NCBI GenBank assembly: GCA_028699365.1
Contig: JAQVUQ010000032.1
Span: 1-13,535 of the forward strand
Direction: 5' to 3'
Length of the DNA: 13,535 nt
Source of the DNA: a bacterium
GTDB taxonomy: Bacteria > UBP13 > UBA5359
In this document: positions 7,361-13,535 of the stretch, one piece after another
Numbering within the stretch: the stretch's first letter is position 1
How the letters are laid out: each line of letters starts with the position of its first letter
Position numbers and translations under genes: made by a program
The notes under the pieces: generated by a model
What the model was told of the DNA's origin: nothing
Databases searched by the model: none
The model's input: the letters and a program-made list of their open reading frames with translations, nothing else

Positions 7361-8454
7361 CACTCATGCCTCGCTTTCACATACCCGTGACAGAGGATGT
7401 CGTCACCGATGCGTCTCCATGTAACCTGTTCCAATTGAGGAGTGCTGTCGATCTTATCCACTCCCAGCGGGCCCAGAAGAGGCAGTCCGTCGCCACCCAG
7501 AAGCTTAGGAGCCACAAAGATGAAAGCATCGTCTATCAGACCTTGCGCCAGCATGGCCGTGGCCAACACCGATCCGCCTTCGAGAAGGACCGACACCACA
7601 CCCAGGCCGGGCAACATACGCAACATTTCACTCAGATCGACACGGCGCCCGTTTCCTGCTTCAATTACCCAGGCACCCTTATCCCTGAGAGCTTCCACCC
7701 GCGCGGCAGGCGCATTGCCGGTTATCGCCAGAATCACCTTGCCCTTTCCGTCAAACAGCCTGGCTTCCGGCGGCGTGACGGCCATGCTGTCGACCACAAT
7801 GCGGGCAGGCCTGGCTAAGCCGGGGATACGTACATCCAGCCTTGGATCATCGGCAAGCACGGTTCCGCTGCCCACCATGACCGCATCGCGGCCGGATCTG
7901 ATAGTCTGCACGCAGCGGCGCGAAGCTTCCGAGGTTATCCATTTAGACTGGCCACCGGACAGAGCGATGCGCCCGTCCAGAGACGCGGCTGCCTTCCATG
8001 TCACCAGCGGCAGCCCGGTTGTAATATACTTTACAAATCCCCGGTTAAGATCCAGGCATTTCTCTTCCAGAATACCGCTCTCTACGTATACGCCGGCACC
8101 GCGCAAGCGCGCTGTTCCCTCGCCGGCCACAAGCGGATTGGGATCGGTCATGCCGACATAAACACGCTTGATACCGGCATCGATTACAGCTTCCACGCAC
8201 GGCGGAGTTTTACCGTAATGAGAGCAGGGTTCCAGATTGACGAAGATATCGGCACTCCGGCAGTTCCCGGCATCGGCTATGGCCGCCACCTCGGCATGAG
8301 GACCACCGTAGAGCGCATGCCGGCCACGGCCGATAATCTTACCGTCGCGGACTATCACCGCCCCGACCATGGGGTTGGGGCTTACATGGCCTCTGCCGCG
8401 CCGGGCCAGGTTCAGGGCCATGCCCATGAAACGGCGCTTATCCGCGTCGGTCAT
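7360..8454 (-). CDS. ribD: Bifunctional riboflavin deaminase-reductase RibD
   Basis: Catalyses steps two and three after GTP opening: deamination of the diaminopyrimidine, then NADPH-dependent ribosyl side-chain reduction. The N-terminal deaminase domain has the zinc site HAE (53-55) and PCSHYGKTPPC with Cys77 and Cys86, plus SPNPMVGAVIV. The reductase domain starts near LPLVTWKAAASLDGRIA and includes SKWITSEASRR, VGSGTVLADDPRLDVR and LLEGGSVLATAML. The ATG at 8454 (364 aa) is chosen over a GTG at 8463 because GGAAGGTGA is properly spaced for it. It overlaps the end of the upstream membrane-protein gene by 17 nt and the ribE start by 1 nt, so translation is coupled through this part of the operon. 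Confidence 0.97.
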   Translation of the reverse strand: MTDADKRRFMGMALNLARRGRGHVSPNPMVGAVIVRDGKIIGRGRHALYGGPHAEVAAIADAGNCRSADIFVNLEPCSHYGKTPPCVEAVIDAGIKRVYVGMTDPNPLVAGEGTARLRGAGVYVESGILEEKCLDLNRGFVKYITTGLPLVTWKAAASLDGRIALSGGQSKWITSEASRRCVQTIRSGRDAVMVGSGTVLADDPRLDVRIPGLARPARIVVDSMAVTPPEARLFDGKGKVILAITGNAPAARVEALRDKGAWVIEAGNGRRVDLSEMLRMLPGLGVVSVLLEGGSVLATAMLAQGLIDDAFIFVAPKLLGGDGLPLLGPLGVDKIDSTPQLEQVTWRRIGDDILCHGYVKARHE

Positions 8455-8794
8455 TATCGTCACCTTCCTGCATCAGAATACGTCTTCGTTGTTCACGGTA
8501 GAGACGACGAACTGCGCGCAAATCCATGACTATCAATATAATAACGGCCGCCACGGCTGCCAGGGCACCTAGCCAGGCAGGATACGACACCATCTTCTCG
8601 TTGGCCAGAAGCACCGTTCCCATAGTGACGGAAAAAGCCAGAATCACCATGGCGACTGCAGTAAGGATACGAATGCTTAGAAGTCTCCTGTCTATGCTGC
8701 CGTTGCCGTAGCGCCTGAATTCAAAAAACAGCATAAGCGACATCAGGATAAAGACCAGTCCCCCCACTGTCAGAGACGGTATATATGCAGACAT
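8438..8794 (-). CDS. Small uncharacterised membrane protein, first gene of the FMN-riboswitch operon
   Basis: I do not recognise this 118-aa protein. It has three hydrophobic segments (about 8-25, 43-63 and 73-92), a basic juxtamembrane stretch (RAVRRLYREQRRRI, 93-106) and a short acidic hydrophilic C-terminus. By the positive-inside rule the C-terminus is likely cytoplasmic. No cysteine or obvious catalytic motif is visible. Its ATG directly follows the T-tract of the riboswitch terminator (TTTTTTTATG) and the only SD-like sequence, GGGGG, is the 3' arm of that terminator hairpin. Its stop overlaps ribD by 17 nt. The position implies FMN-controlled co-expression with riboflavin synthesis, but no function can be given; a flavin-uptake accessory or an unrelated passenger are both possible. 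A later ATG at codon 18 would remove most of the first helix. Confidence 0.75.
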   Translation of the reverse strand: MSAYIPSLTVGGLVFILMSLMLFFEFRRYGNGSIDRRLLSIRILTAVAMVILAFSVTMGTVLLANEKMVSYPAWLGALAAVAAVIILIVMDLRAVRRLYREQRRRILMQEGDDNDRRG

Positions 8795-8818
8795 AAAAAA
8801 ACCCCCGTTCTACAGGGG
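8795..8818 (-). terminator. Intrinsic terminator of the FMN riboswitch
   Basis: The minus strand has CCCCTGT-AGA-ACGGGGG (a 7-bp stem with one G.U pair and a 3-nt loop) followed by seven T residues (8801-8795). It lies 23 nt past the aptamer. A competing pairing is possible between the aptamer 5' strand CAGGGCAGG (8945-8953) and CCTGCCCCTG (8813-8822): nine pairs with one bulged C. That would sequester the terminator 5' arm when FMN is absent. The terminator is seen directly; the antiterminator is inferred. Confidence 0.9.
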
Positions 8819-8840
8819 CAGGAAGGCAGAAAGACAGACC

Positions 8841-8959
8841 GATCTTCTTCCTTCCAGACTTTACTGTCGGCTCCGTAATTGCAACGGATCAGTCAAAAGA
8901 CTCGCGGGCTTTACCGCCGGTCGGGAGATGGCCACCGGCCTCACCCTGCCCTGAAGATC
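8841..8959 (-). promoter_or_regulatory. FMN riboswitch (RFN element) aptamer
   Basis: Reading the minus strand, P1 closes perfectly: GATCTTC (8953-8959) pairs with GAAGATC (8841-8847). The core has the conserved RFN blocks in order: AGGGCAGGGTG, TCCCGACCGGCGGT, AAAGCCCGCGAG, a P5 hairpin TCCG...CGGA with loop TTGCAATTA, GCCGACAGTAAAGTCTGG and GGAAGAAGATC. With the downstream terminator it should stop transcription of the riboflavin operon when FMN is bound. Loop L2 carries an 11-nt palindromic insertion (8930-8940) not seen in the classical B. subtilis, E. coli or F. nucleatum aptamers. Confidence 0.97.
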
Positions 8960-8968
8960 ACTTTAGAA

Positions 8969-8997
8969 ATGATAGCATACGGTGAAGTTGATTTCAA
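8969..8997 (-). promoter_or_regulatory. Sigma70-like promoter of the riboflavin operon
   Basis: On the minus strand TTGAAA (8992-8997) and TATCAT (8969-8974) are each one mismatch from consensus and are separated by the optimal 17 nt. Transcription would start near 8962, about 3 nt before the aptamer P1 stem. The -35 lies just past the rpe stop, with no terminator between, so some read-through from rpe is possible. Confidence 0.8.
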
Positions 8998-9004
8998 GGC
9001 AATA

Positions 9005-9661
9005 TCATATCTCTCCCCGCAGCCCCCGCATGGCCGCAGCCATATCATCGGCGCCGAAGACGGCGGTTCCGGCTACCAGCATATCGGCACCGGCTTCTAT
9101 CACCCTGGCGGCAGTGGCCACGTTTACGCCGCCATCCACTTCCAGGCGGATATCCCGGCCGGAACGGTCGATCATGGCGCGGGCGGCAGCGATTTTGGGT
9201 AGCATGGCCTCTATGAAGGACTGCCCGCCGTATCCGGGGTTGACCGTCATCAGAAGGACGTAATCGGTCTCTTCCAGGACGTAGCTTATGGTATCCAGCG
9301 GAGTAGCCGGGTTGAGGGCCACGCCGGCCTGAGCGCCTGTCTGCCTGATCATGCCCAGAGCTCTGTGCAGATGCGCTGTAGCCTCTACATGAAGCGATAT
9401 CATATCGGCTCCGGCCTCGGCAAAGGCGGAGATATGCTTTTCAGGTGAACAGATCATGAGGTGGACATCAAAAGTAAGGCTCGTTCCCTTTTTCAAGGCT
9501 TTGACCACATCCGCGCCTATAGTTATGGGGGGGACGAAAGCTCCGTCCATGACATCGACATGGATATGCGTGGCTCCAGCGTCCCCGGCTCTGGAGATCT
9601 CCCGGCCCAGGGAACTGAAGTCCGATGCCAGTATGGACGGCAATACGGTTATATCGTGCAT
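9005..9661 (-). CDS. rpe: Ribulose-phosphate 3-epimerase
   Basis: Cytosolic TIM-barrel enzyme of the pentose phosphate pathway interconverting ribulose 5-phosphate and xylulose 5-phosphate. Motifs: PSILASDF with Ser9; THIHVDVMDGAFVP with metal ligands His34 and Asp36; DVHLM with His67; MTVNPGYGGQSF (138-149, flexible loop); and EVDGGVN with Asp176 (fourth ligand/acid-base). Phosphate-binding AGTAVFG follows. Length 218 aa is normal. The ATG at 9661 lies 2 nt after the kinase-like gene's stop, with AGAGGAG embedded in that gene's end, so the two are coupled. In Firmicutes rpe commonly closes the same kinase cluster, after rsgA; here rsgA is absent. Ribulose 5-phosphate is also the substrate of RibBA encoded just downstream. 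Confidence 0.98.
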   Translation of the reverse strand: MHDITVLPSILASDFSSLGREISRAGDAGATHIHVDVMDGAFVPPITIGADVVKALKKGTSLTFDVHLMICSPEKHISAFAEAGADMISLHVEATAHLHRALGMIRQTGAQAGVALNPATPLDTISYVLEETDYVLLMTVNPGYGGQSFIEAMLPKIAAARAMIDRSGRDIRLEVDGGVNVATAARVIEAGADMLVAGTAVFGADDMAAAMRGLRGEI

Positions 9662-9663
9662 CT

Positions 9664-11343
9664 TTAGAATGTCTCCTCTCGGGTCTGTTCACCATCGACA
9701 TATATTTTTACGGATATATCATCAAAGCCGGTAATCTCCTGCTGAATCATCTCTCCCGGCTGGAAGAATCTGTCCAGATAAACTCTTTCACCCTGACTGT
9801 CGATGACTACTATTCGCACTCTGTGCCGTTTACCGTCGTCGATCACCTGGTAATTGACGACGGCGCTCTTCTTGACGCCGTTGACTTCGGGCTGCACCGT
9901 CGTATCCGGCTCCGGTCCGCTGCTCAGAATAAGCGACACCCGCGATCCCTTAGGCACTCTGGAGAGCGGCTGAGGCGATTGACCGGCCACGTACCCTTTG
10001 GCGACGAACGCATCGTATCTCTCTTCGGATTTGCCAGCAGACAGACCTGCCTCGGATAACGCCCGCAACGCGCTGTCATAAGGACTGTTGTAAAGATCGG
10101 GTACATTCACCGTCTCAGCCCCCTTACTGACAACAACGAAGACAAGACGGTTCTGACGCACCGTTCTCCCAGCAACGGGTTCAGTGGAGATCACTGTACC
10201 GGCGGCATAAGTGCCGTCATATTTCTCGCTGACTATCTTCATGCGCAGCTTCAGATCGTCAAAAATGCGCCCGGTTTCTGCGATAGACTTTCCGCTTACA
10301 TCGGGCATGGTGACCTCGGCCGGGAAGAGATTCAGCGGCAACTTGCCCGTCATAATCAGCAGTGCCAGGAGTAATCCGCCCAGTATCAAAATCTTCCCGG
10401 TCCGCGATGAACGTTTGCGTCTGGCCGCGGTTCTGGGGACTCTGAAACTCCTGGTATACTCGTCTTCATCGTCGGCGTCCGCATCTTTATCCGGGGAGGA
10501 TGTCGTCTTGTCGCCGGATGAAGATGCCGGTGCATCGCCGGTTATATAGATGTCCCTCAACGATTTCAACAACGGCTCTGCCGCACGGTAGCGCCGGGCG
10601 GGATCCTTATCCAGCAATCTGCTTATCAATTCATCAAGATCTTCATCGATGGTAACGATACGATAACGAAGCGACAAAGGCTTTTCATGCAGGTGATCGT
10701 AAGCAATTTTAACAGCGGTATCGCCGTTGAAAGGCGTCTTGCCGCACACCAACTCGTAGAGGTTGACTCCGACGGCATAGAGATCTGCGGCCTCGCCGGG
10801 CAACTCGCCCTTTATCTGCTCCGGTGAAGTATAAAGCACGCTGGAGACGGAGAGAGGCACGGCACCTCTTGACTTTCTGGCAATGGCTGCCGCCATGGAG
10901 AAATCGTTCAACTTAACCGTACCGGCGGCATCGCGATGAATATTGCCCGGCACCAGATGACCGTGCATCATGCCGGACTTGTGAGCATACTTCAGCGCTT
11001 CGCATATCTGTATGCCTATCCGCACCGCCTCATTGGGCGATACGGGAAGCGCCCGGCCGTCTCTGGCGGTGCCGGCCATCAGCTCCTGAACCAGGTAGTG
11101 CAGATCTCCGTCTCTGTAAGAGGCGTATGTATTGGTGACGTACGGATGCGACAGATTAGCCAGATCCCTGGCAATCCGGTGGAACTCCTCTACCACGCTC
11201 TCGGAGGCCAGCCGGCGGTGAAGAACCTTGACCGCCACCTCTCTGTTGAGCAGAGTATCCGTTGCCTTATATGCGGCCGTTACTTCGCCGGCACCTATTT
11301 CCGCCAGTATCTGATAACGGTCATTCAGCATTTTGCCGATCAT
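9664..11343 (-). CDS. PASTA-domain membrane Ser/Thr kinase homologue, predicted pseudokinase
   Basis: Architecture of PknB/PrkC: a cytoplasmic kinase fold (about 9-265), an acidic/Ser-rich then basic linker (268-316), one transmembrane helix (about 317-333), two PASTA repeats (about 343-407 and 411-476) and an extracellular beta-rich C-terminal domain (about 484-555). Kept: VAVK Lys39, catalytic-loop Asn134, DFG Asp147, SPE 173-175 and Asp187 of DLYAVG. Changed: the glycine loop reads GAGEVT; the helix-C Glu position is Ile57; HRDxKPxN reads HGHLVPGN (127-134), so the catalytic Asp is His129 and the Lys is Val131; DFG is DFS. The frame is intact with conserved folding motifs, arguing for selection rather than decay. 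It follows rlmN by 39 nt; the PP2C phosphatase that usually sits there is missing. Start ATG 11343, AGGAG 10 nt upstream; ATG 11331 is an alternative. I infer nucleotide binding or a scaffold/sensor role, not phosphotransfer. Confidence 0.9.
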   Translation of the reverse strand: MIGKMLNDRYQILAEIGAGEVTAAYKATDTLLNREVAVKVLHRRLASESVVEEFHRIARDLANLSHPYVTNTYASYRDGDLHYLVQELMAGTARDGRALPVSPNEAVRIGIQICEALKYAHKSGMMHGHLVPGNIHRDAAGTVKLNDFSMAAAIARKSRGAVPLSVSSVLYTSPEQIKGELPGEAADLYAVGVNLYELVCGKTPFNGDTAVKIAYDHLHEKPLSLRYRIVTIDEDLDELISRLLDKDPARRYRAAEPLLKSLRDIYITGDAPASSSGDKTTSSPDKDADADDEDEYTRSFRVPRTAARRKRSSRTGKILILGGLLLALLIMTGKLPLNLFPAEVTMPDVSGKSIAETGRIFDDLKLRMKIVSEKYDGTYAAGTVISTEPVAGRTVRQNRLVFVVVSKGAETVNVPDLYNSPYDSALRALSEAGLSAGKSEERYDAFVAKGYVAGQSPQPLSRVPKGSRVSLILSSGPEPDTTVQPEVNGVKKSAVVNYQVIDDGKRHRVRIVVIDSQGERVYLDRFFQPGEMIQQEITGFDDISVKIYVDGEQTREETF

Positions 11344-11382
11344 GAGTCAACCACTCCTGTTTTTTACTTATTTCTTCAAAGA

Positions 11383-12450
11383 TCATTTCTTATCCTCTTT
11401 TTGGCCGGAGCCCTGCCTCTTGATGCGAGAAGCTTTACCTGCGGCCAACTGGCCGCAACCGCCGCCGATGCCCGTGCCGCGGCTTCTTCTGAGCGTATGG
11501 TCTATGCCGGCATTGCCAAGCGCCTGCGCAAAAGAGACGGCTTCCCGGATTTTCGGCTTCTCTCCCCCGGGAGGGTTGTAAGGGATCACATTGATGTGAT
11601 ATTTCAGCCCCCTGAGAACCTCTGCCAGCGCACGGACCTGATCGGGACCGTCGTTAACGCCGGGTATGACCGTGTATTCAAAGGTTATGCGGCGGCCGGT
11701 CTTCAACTGATACTGCCGGCAGGCTTGCATCACGGCACCAATGGGATACATCCGGTTTACCGGCATGATGGTGCTGCGCACCATATTGGTGCCGGCATGC
11801 AGCGAAACGGCCAGGCGCACCTGAACACTCTCTTTCGCCAGTCTCTCTATTCCCGGCACTACGCCGCAGGTCGAGATCGTAATCTGCCTCTGCGACAGGC
11901 CGTATCCTTCAGGCGCAGTCAACAGTTTTATCGATCTCAGCACGGCATCGTAGTTATCAAGAGGTTCTCCCATCCCCATATACAGGATGTTGCTTATCCT
12001 GTGCCCCAGAGTTTTAACGGCAACGTAGACCTGCCCGAGTATCTCTGAAGCCGTCAGATCCCGGACAAAGCCCATGCCGCCAGTGGCACAGAACGAACAT
12101 GCAAGCTTGCATCCCACCTGTGAGGAGATGCATAAGCTGTCGCGATTGCCGTATTGCATAAGCACTGCTTCCACCTCGTTGCCATCGAAGAGACGAAGAA
12201 GGAATTTCACGGTATTCTCTTCCTGTGCCGACGTACGCTCAGCTATTTGAGGATACCCGATAAATGCCTTCTCCTTCAGAACGGTTCTCATATCAGCCGA
12301 CAGTTCGACCATTTCGTCTACGGATGAAGCCATCTTCCCGTGCAGGCGTTTGAACACCTGATTAGCCCTGTAAGGCTCCCAGCCCAGCCCTGTAACAAAA
12401 GACCGCATCTCATCGGGAAGAAGAGCCAGAATATCAACTTTGTCTGCCAT
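11383..12450 (-). CDS. rlmN: Dual-specificity 23S rRNA/tRNA adenine-C2 methyltransferase RlmN
   Basis: Radical SAM enzyme that methylates C2 of A2503 in 23S rRNA and A37 of certain tRNAs. The [4Fe-4S] motif is CKLACSFC (Cys114, 118, 121), followed by ATGGMGFVRDLTASEI. SAM-binding MGMGEPLDNYD (158-168) and the C-terminal CGQL with resolving/catalytic Cys332 are present. The N-terminal helical domain (residues 5-60) is normal, and the protein is 355 aa. The ATG at 12450 is favoured over a GTG at 12459 because AAGGAG sits 8 nt upstream of the ATG. It overlaps the end of rsmB by 17 nt. The pairing rsmB-rlmN is a common translation-maintenance cluster. The C-terminal tail (KRQGSGQKEDKK) is basic and probably disordered. 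Confidence 0.97.
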   Translation of the reverse strand: MADKVDILALLPDEMRSFVTGLGWEPYRANQVFKRLHGKMASSVDEMVELSADMRTVLKEKAFIGYPQIAERTSAQEENTVKFLLRLFDGNEVEAVLMQYGNRDSLCISSQVGCKLACSFCATGGMGFVRDLTASEILGQVYVAVKTLGHRISNILYMGMGEPLDNYDAVLRSIKLLTAPEGYGLSQRQITISTCGVVPGIERLAKESVQVRLAVSLHAGTNMVRSTIMPVNRMYPIGAVMQACRQYQLKTGRRITFEYTVIPGVNDGPDQVRALAEVLRGLKYHINVIPYNPPGGEKPKIREAVSFAQALGNAGIDHTLRRSRGTGIGGGCGQLAAGKASRIKRQGSGQKEDKK

Positions 12451-13535
12451 AATTGTCACTCCTTCTCATAGCCGCCAGAAAGAAACCGTCCGTGCCGTGT
12501 TCACCAGGGAGCAGGCGCAGTATCCCTGCGGGTATGCTTCTGCGCTCTTCAAGCGCAGAAGCGGTTGTTGGTTGTCCACCCTCCGTAGCAGTGCTACTGC
12601 GGAGGACGGGTTGGTTGTTAGTTGTTGGGCTTAAATCCATGTGTAAGCAAGACGGCAAACGTTCGCTTAAATCCACAAGCCCGTAATCTGCATTTGTTCT
12701 TAGAAAATCATCAATTATCTCGATTCCCTCCTCCGGCTCGATGCTGCATGTGCTGTAGACCAGCGTCCCGCCCGGGCGGACCGCACGGGCGGCTTCACTG
12801 AGTATGGCTGTTTGCAGTTCCGGCAATTCATGCAGTTTCTCCGGCACCAGCCGCCACTTGATTTCCGGTTTTCGCCTCAGCACACCGGTGCCGGTACATG
12901 GAGCATCAACCATGACGGCATCGAAAAGATCGCTTACATGCCTGGTAAATTCTCTGGCGTCGAGTTGAAGAGTATCGATAATTCCTATGCCTAGACGATC
13001 GGCATTGGCGCGGACAAGCCCCAGTCGTGCCGCATTGATATCTACCGAGAGCACATGCCCTTTATCGGCCATCATCTCGGCAACATGTGTACTCTTACCG
13101 CCGGGAGCGCTGCAGAGATCCAGAACGCTCTGCCCCGGCAGAGGGCTGAGCGCGTGAGCGACGCACATGGATGCCTCGTCCTGCGGCTGAAAGAGACCCT
13201 CGGCATACTCGGGCGTGCTCCACAGTCCTATCCCTTCCGCCAGGTTCAGCGCCTCCGGGAAGAGCCGTCCATCAGCTACATGGTAGCCCTTCTCTGTCAG
13301 AGAACAACGCAACTTATCGGGAGCGGTTCTGAGGACGTTTGTGCGTAGAGTGAGCGGCGGATGTTCGTTGTTGGCCCGGCAGATGGACAGGGCACCTTCA
13401 AAACCGTAAGCGGAAATCCATCGCTCCACCATCCAGGCAGGATGACTCTGCCTGGTCGATAGATAGGCAACAGGTTCAGACTGCCTGTCAGGCCACTCGT
13501 TATCATCCATATCGGGCGGGAGACGCCTGAGAACC
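12434..13535 (-). CDS. rsmB: RsmB-type 16S rRNA (cytosine-C5) methyltransferase, 5'-partial, with in-frame repeat insertion
   Basis: SAM-dependent m5C methyltransferase of the RsmB/Nol1/NOP2 family. The frame is open to the window edge (codons from 13534 read VLRRLPPD before the first Met at 13510), and VLRRL is typical of the junction after the NusB-like RNA-binding domain, so the true N-terminus lies outside. Counting from Met13510: substrate-binding YLSTRQSHPAWMVERW (16-31), motif I VLDLCSAPGGKST (129-141), motif IV DAPCTGTG with Cys205, and motif VI YSTCS with catalytic Cys255. The C-terminus ends with the family's LRLLPGEHGTDGFFLA. Between DLS and that block lie about 30 extra residues (294-325, PTTNNQPVLRSSTATEGG...), encoded by heptamers and two hairpins. 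They are in frame and downstream of all catalytic motifs, so activity is probably kept. The stop overlaps rlmN. Confidence 0.95.
   Translation of the reverse strand, partial: VLRRLPPDMDDNEWPDRQSEPVAYLSTRQSHPAWMVERWISAYGFEGALSICRANNEHPPLTLRTNVLRTAPDKLRCSLTEKGYHVADGRLFPEALNLAEGIGLWSTPEYAEGLFQPQDEASMCVAHALSPLPGQSVLDLCSAPGGKSTHVAEMMADKGHVLSVDINAARLGLVRANADRLGIGIIDTLQLDAREFTRHVSDLFDAVMVDAPCTGTGVLRRKPEIKWRLVPEKLHELPELQTAILSEAARAVRPGGTLVYSTCSIEPEEGIEIIDDFLRTNADYGLVDLSERLPSCLHMDLSPTTNNQPVLRSSTATEGGQPTTASALEERRSIPAGILRLLPGEHGTDGFFLAAMRRSDNYGRQS
12536..12627. repeat. Composite element: two hairpins and GTTGTYG heptamers inside rsmB
   Basis: On the plus strand: hairpin 1, GCTTCTGCGCT / CTTCA / AGCGCAGAAGC (12536-12562, 11-bp perfect stem, 5-nt loop); heptamers GTTGTTG and GTTGTCC (12564-12577); hairpin 2 (12580-12605) with outer stem CCTCCG/CGGAGG and inner TAGC/GCTA with a 3-nt bulge; then heptamers GTTGTTA and GTTGTTG (12614-12627). 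It is translated without a stop in the rsmB frame and corresponds to extra residues absent from ordinary RsmB. Confidence 0.8.

Noticed and set aside
7361-7363. GTG at 7363 as the ribE start
   Set aside because: The protein family begins MFTGLIE, matching the ATG at 7360, which also forms the standard TGATG junction with ribD.
9664-11343. Kinase homologue as a decayed pseudogene
   Set aside because: The 559-codon frame is uninterrupted, fold and PASTA domains are intact, and spacing to rpe is tight; the losses are concentrated in catalytic residues.
10936-12048. 370-aa open frame on the plus strand
   Set aside because: Long but lies opposite the kinase-like gene and rlmN; it has no motif, no convincing SD and the composition of an antisense frame.
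12536-12627. Hairpins and repeats in rsmB as a CRISPR array or transcription terminator
   Set aside because: Units are 7 bp without unique spacers, and the hairpins are inside a reading frame with no T-tract on the coding strand.
12629-12675. 11-bp perfect direct repeat GCTTAAATCCA (12629-12639 and 12665-12675) as a target-site duplication
   Set aside because: Both copies lie on one side of the hairpin-heptamer element rather than flanking it, and they encode the recurring DLS tripeptide; a small in-frame duplication or chance is more likely.

Overview
The window is a dense bacterial chromosomal segment in which every recognised gene lies on the minus strand, so transcription runs from high to low coordinates. 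Gaps are mostly under 80 bp and many genes overlap. The order rsmB-rlmN-PASTA kinase-rpe, followed by a ribD-ribE-ribBA-ribH operon and then an M50 peptidase, trpS, scpA and scpB, together with moderately high GC, suggests a Gram-positive-type or Chloroflexota bacterium. Dehalococcoidia is my best guess from gene content and order; that is inference and was not computed.

In transcription order there are three blocks. (1) Translation and signalling: the 3' part of rsmB (16S rRNA m5C methyltransferase), rlmN (23S rRNA/tRNA m2A methyltransferase), a membrane PASTA-domain protein with a kinase fold that has lost key catalytic residues (a predicted pseudokinase), and rpe (ribulose-phosphate epimerase). 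(2) A riboflavin operon. It has its own sigma70-like promoter at 8969-8997, an FMN riboswitch at 8841-8959 and an intrinsic terminator at 8795-8818. It then encodes a small unknown three-helix membrane protein, ribD, ribE, ribBA, ribH and an MFS transporter. (3) A housekeeping group: a site-2-protease-like M50 peptidase, trpS with a predicted Fe-S cysteine motif, scpA and scpB (condensin partners), and the N-terminal half of a PLP aminotransferase that runs off the left edge.

The less ordinary content is as follows. The PASTA kinase is degenerate, and the PP2C phosphatase and RsgA that usually flank it are absent. The FMN riboswitch has an 11-nt palindromic insertion in loop L2, and its terminator overlaps the Shine-Dalgarno region of an uncharacterised membrane protein. 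A family of very short 7-bp tandem arrays, sometimes joined to hairpins, has entered intergenic DNA and, in frame, the coding sequences of rsmB, ribBA and the MFS transporter. I saw no CRISPR array, tRNA, rRNA, transposase or phage gene. No stretch longer than 300 bp lacks a gene; the largest gap (8795-9004) is filled by the riboflavin control region.
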